Source of the DNA: DATKEU01 sp036493295
GTDB lineage: Bacteria; Myxococcota_A; Polyangia; Fen-1088
Length of the DNA stretch: 6,504 nucleotides
Direction of reading: 5' to 3'
Assembly: GCA_036493295.1 (NCBI GenBank)
Contig: DASXQB010000530.1
Coordinates: 1 to 6,504, forward strand
Shown piece by piece: positions 5,951 to 6,504 of the stretch. Position 1 is the first letter of the stretch. Every line of letters begins with the position of its first letter. The notes under the pieces are model-generated. The model saw only the letters and a program-made list of their open reading frames with translations, had not been told where the DNA came from and ran no database searches. The position numbers and the translations under genes were made by a program.

Positions 5951-6412
5951 ATGAAGGTCATCGATTTCTTAAAGCCCGAACGAATCGTCGCGAACATCCA
6001 CGCCAAGACCAAGGCGGGTGTGCTGGCCGAGCTGGCCGCGCACCTGGCCGCCAACCAGCCCGGCGTCGACGCCGAGACGCTGCGTAAGGTGCTGGAAGAA
6101 CGCGAGCAGCTGGCCTCGACGGCCATCGGCGATGGCATCGCCATCCCGCATGGCAAGATGGACGCCGTCGGCCAGCTGGTCGGCGCGCTGGGGCGTTCGG
6201 TCGAGGGCATCGACTTCGAGTCGATCGACGGCAAACCCACGCATTTGATCTTCATGCTGGTGGCGCCCGCCAGCTCGACCGGCGTGCACCTGAAGGCGCT
6301 GGCCCGCCTGTCGCGCCTGTTCCGCGACGCCGATTTTCGCCGCCGTCTTCTGGACGCGCCAACCGACGCTGACATGTACAAAGTCATCGCCGACGAAGAC
6401 GCCAAGTACTGA
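5951..6412 (+). CDS. ptsN: PtsN, EIIA component of the nitrogen phosphotransferase system
   Basis: Protein of 153 residues, close to the usual length of EIIA-Ntr. The PTS EIIA type-2 domain covers almost all of it. The phosphoryl-acceptor histidine is His67 in GIAIPHGK (62-69), and the preceding EEREQLASTAIGDG (49-62) is also family-typical. The C-terminal half has the expected FMLVAP strand and the helix with LKALARLSRLF. In this family the protein takes a phosphate from NPr (PtsO/HPr-like) in the PtsP-NPr-PtsN relay, does not transport sugar, and regulates targets such as potassium uptake and stress responses by its phosphorylation state. No specific target can be read here. It is 28 bases downstream of hpf, so cotranscription is likely. 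A terminator follows. Confidence 0.95.
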   Translation: MKVIDFLKPERIVANIHAKTKAGVLAELAAHLAANQPGVDAETLRKVLEEREQLASTAIGDGIAIPHGKMDAVGQLVGALGRSVEGIDFESIDGKPTHLIFMLVAPASSTGVHLKALARLSRLFRDADFRRRLLDAPTDADMYKVIADEDAKY

Positions 6413-6424
6413 GGTGATCCCGTT

Positions 6425-6474
6425 ACGCGCGGGGCGAAGGTCAGCAACCCGATGGGAGGGTTGCTTTCGCGCGT
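6425..6474 (+). ncRNA. Candidate structured RNA / 3'-UTR stem-loop after ptsN
   Basis: A stacked stem is readable: ACGCGC (6425-6430) with GCGCGT (6469-6474), GAA (6436-6438) with TTC (6466-6468), and AGCAACCC (6443-6450) with GGGTTGCT (6458-6465) around a seven-base loop (6451-6457). This gives 17 pairs with bulges of 5 and 4 bases, all on the 5' side. It ends 2 bases before the terminator hairpin. It may be a structured 3' end, an sRNA derived from the ptsN transcript, or the leader of a gene beyond the window. I recognise no known RNA family. Confidence 0.35.
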
Positions 6475-6476
6475 TT

Positions 6477-6501
6477 GCGCTCCTGGCGGAGCGCCCTTTT
6501 T
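6477..6501 (+). terminator. Intrinsic terminator of the hpf-ptsN transcript
   Basis: Perfect 7-base stem GCGCTCC (6477-6483) / GGAGCGC (6488-6494) with a TGGC loop, followed by CC and five T (6497-6501). It begins about 65 bases past the ptsN stop. This is a clear rho-independent terminator signal and suggests that the yjbQ/hpf-ptsN transcription unit ends here. Confidence 0.8.
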
Positions 6502-6504
6502 CAG

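Noticed and set aside
5764..6447. Minus-strand open frame of 227 codons opposite hpf and ptsN
   Set aside because: It is a Ser/Arg/Ala-rich antisense shadow of two firmly identified genes and has no family features.
6413..6504. Known riboswitch class after ptsN
   Set aside because: I compared by eye with the conserved cores of cobalamin, TPP, c-di-GMP-I, fluoride, manganese and guanidine classes and saw no match.

Overview
The window is a compact, GC-rich stretch of bacterial chromosome with seven complete protein genes, an eighth that runs off the left edge, and short intergenic gaps. Gene content and style suggest a Myxococcota / former Deltaproteobacteria-type Gram-negative: a type IVa minor-pilin cluster, a Cys-rich PilY1, a PPPGYQ-repeat outer-membrane protein, and a long-form hpf next to ptsN. 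This taxonomic reading is inference. No mobile element, tRNA, rRNA or CRISPR array is visible.

Left half (1-3652, minus strand): five genes read leftwards in the order fimU/fimT-like, pilV, pilW, pilX, pilY1. This is the order of the Pseudomonas aeruginosa fimU-pilV-pilW-pilX-pilY1 operon. The first four are joined by 1-4 base stop/start overlaps, so translation is probably coupled. pilY1 follows pilX after 54 bases and is cut by the window edge after 220 codons. The four minor pilins would form the priming/tip complex of a type IVa pilus, and PilY1 would be the tip-associated adhesin. The visible PilY1 part has a signal peptide, the start of a von Willebrand A domain with a DTSGS metal site, and then an insertion with 20 cysteines in 125 residues.

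Middle (3653-4799): an intrinsic-terminator-like hairpin lies just upstream of the pilin operon. It follows a minus-strand gene for a small outer-membrane beta-barrel protein with a proline-rich PPPGYQ-repeat segment between signal peptide and barrel. A divergent intergenic region (4626-4799) carries a plausible sigma-70-type promoter for this gene and should also hold the start signals of the rightward genes.

Right half (4800-6504, plus strand): a YjbQ/UPF0047 protein gene, then hpf (long ribosome hibernation factor) and ptsN (EIIA of the nitrogen PTS), 28 bases apart. hpf-ptsN is the core of the widespread rpoN-hpf-ptsN neighbourhood, but here yjbQ, not rpoN, lies directly upstream. ptsN is followed by an imperfect long stem-loop and a clear intrinsic terminator, so the transcript probably ends inside the window.

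Most of the content belongs to known families. The most unusual parts are the dense cysteine repeat in PilY1, the PPPGYQ repeat protein, and the structured RNA after ptsN. I see no convincing evidence for a wholly new system.
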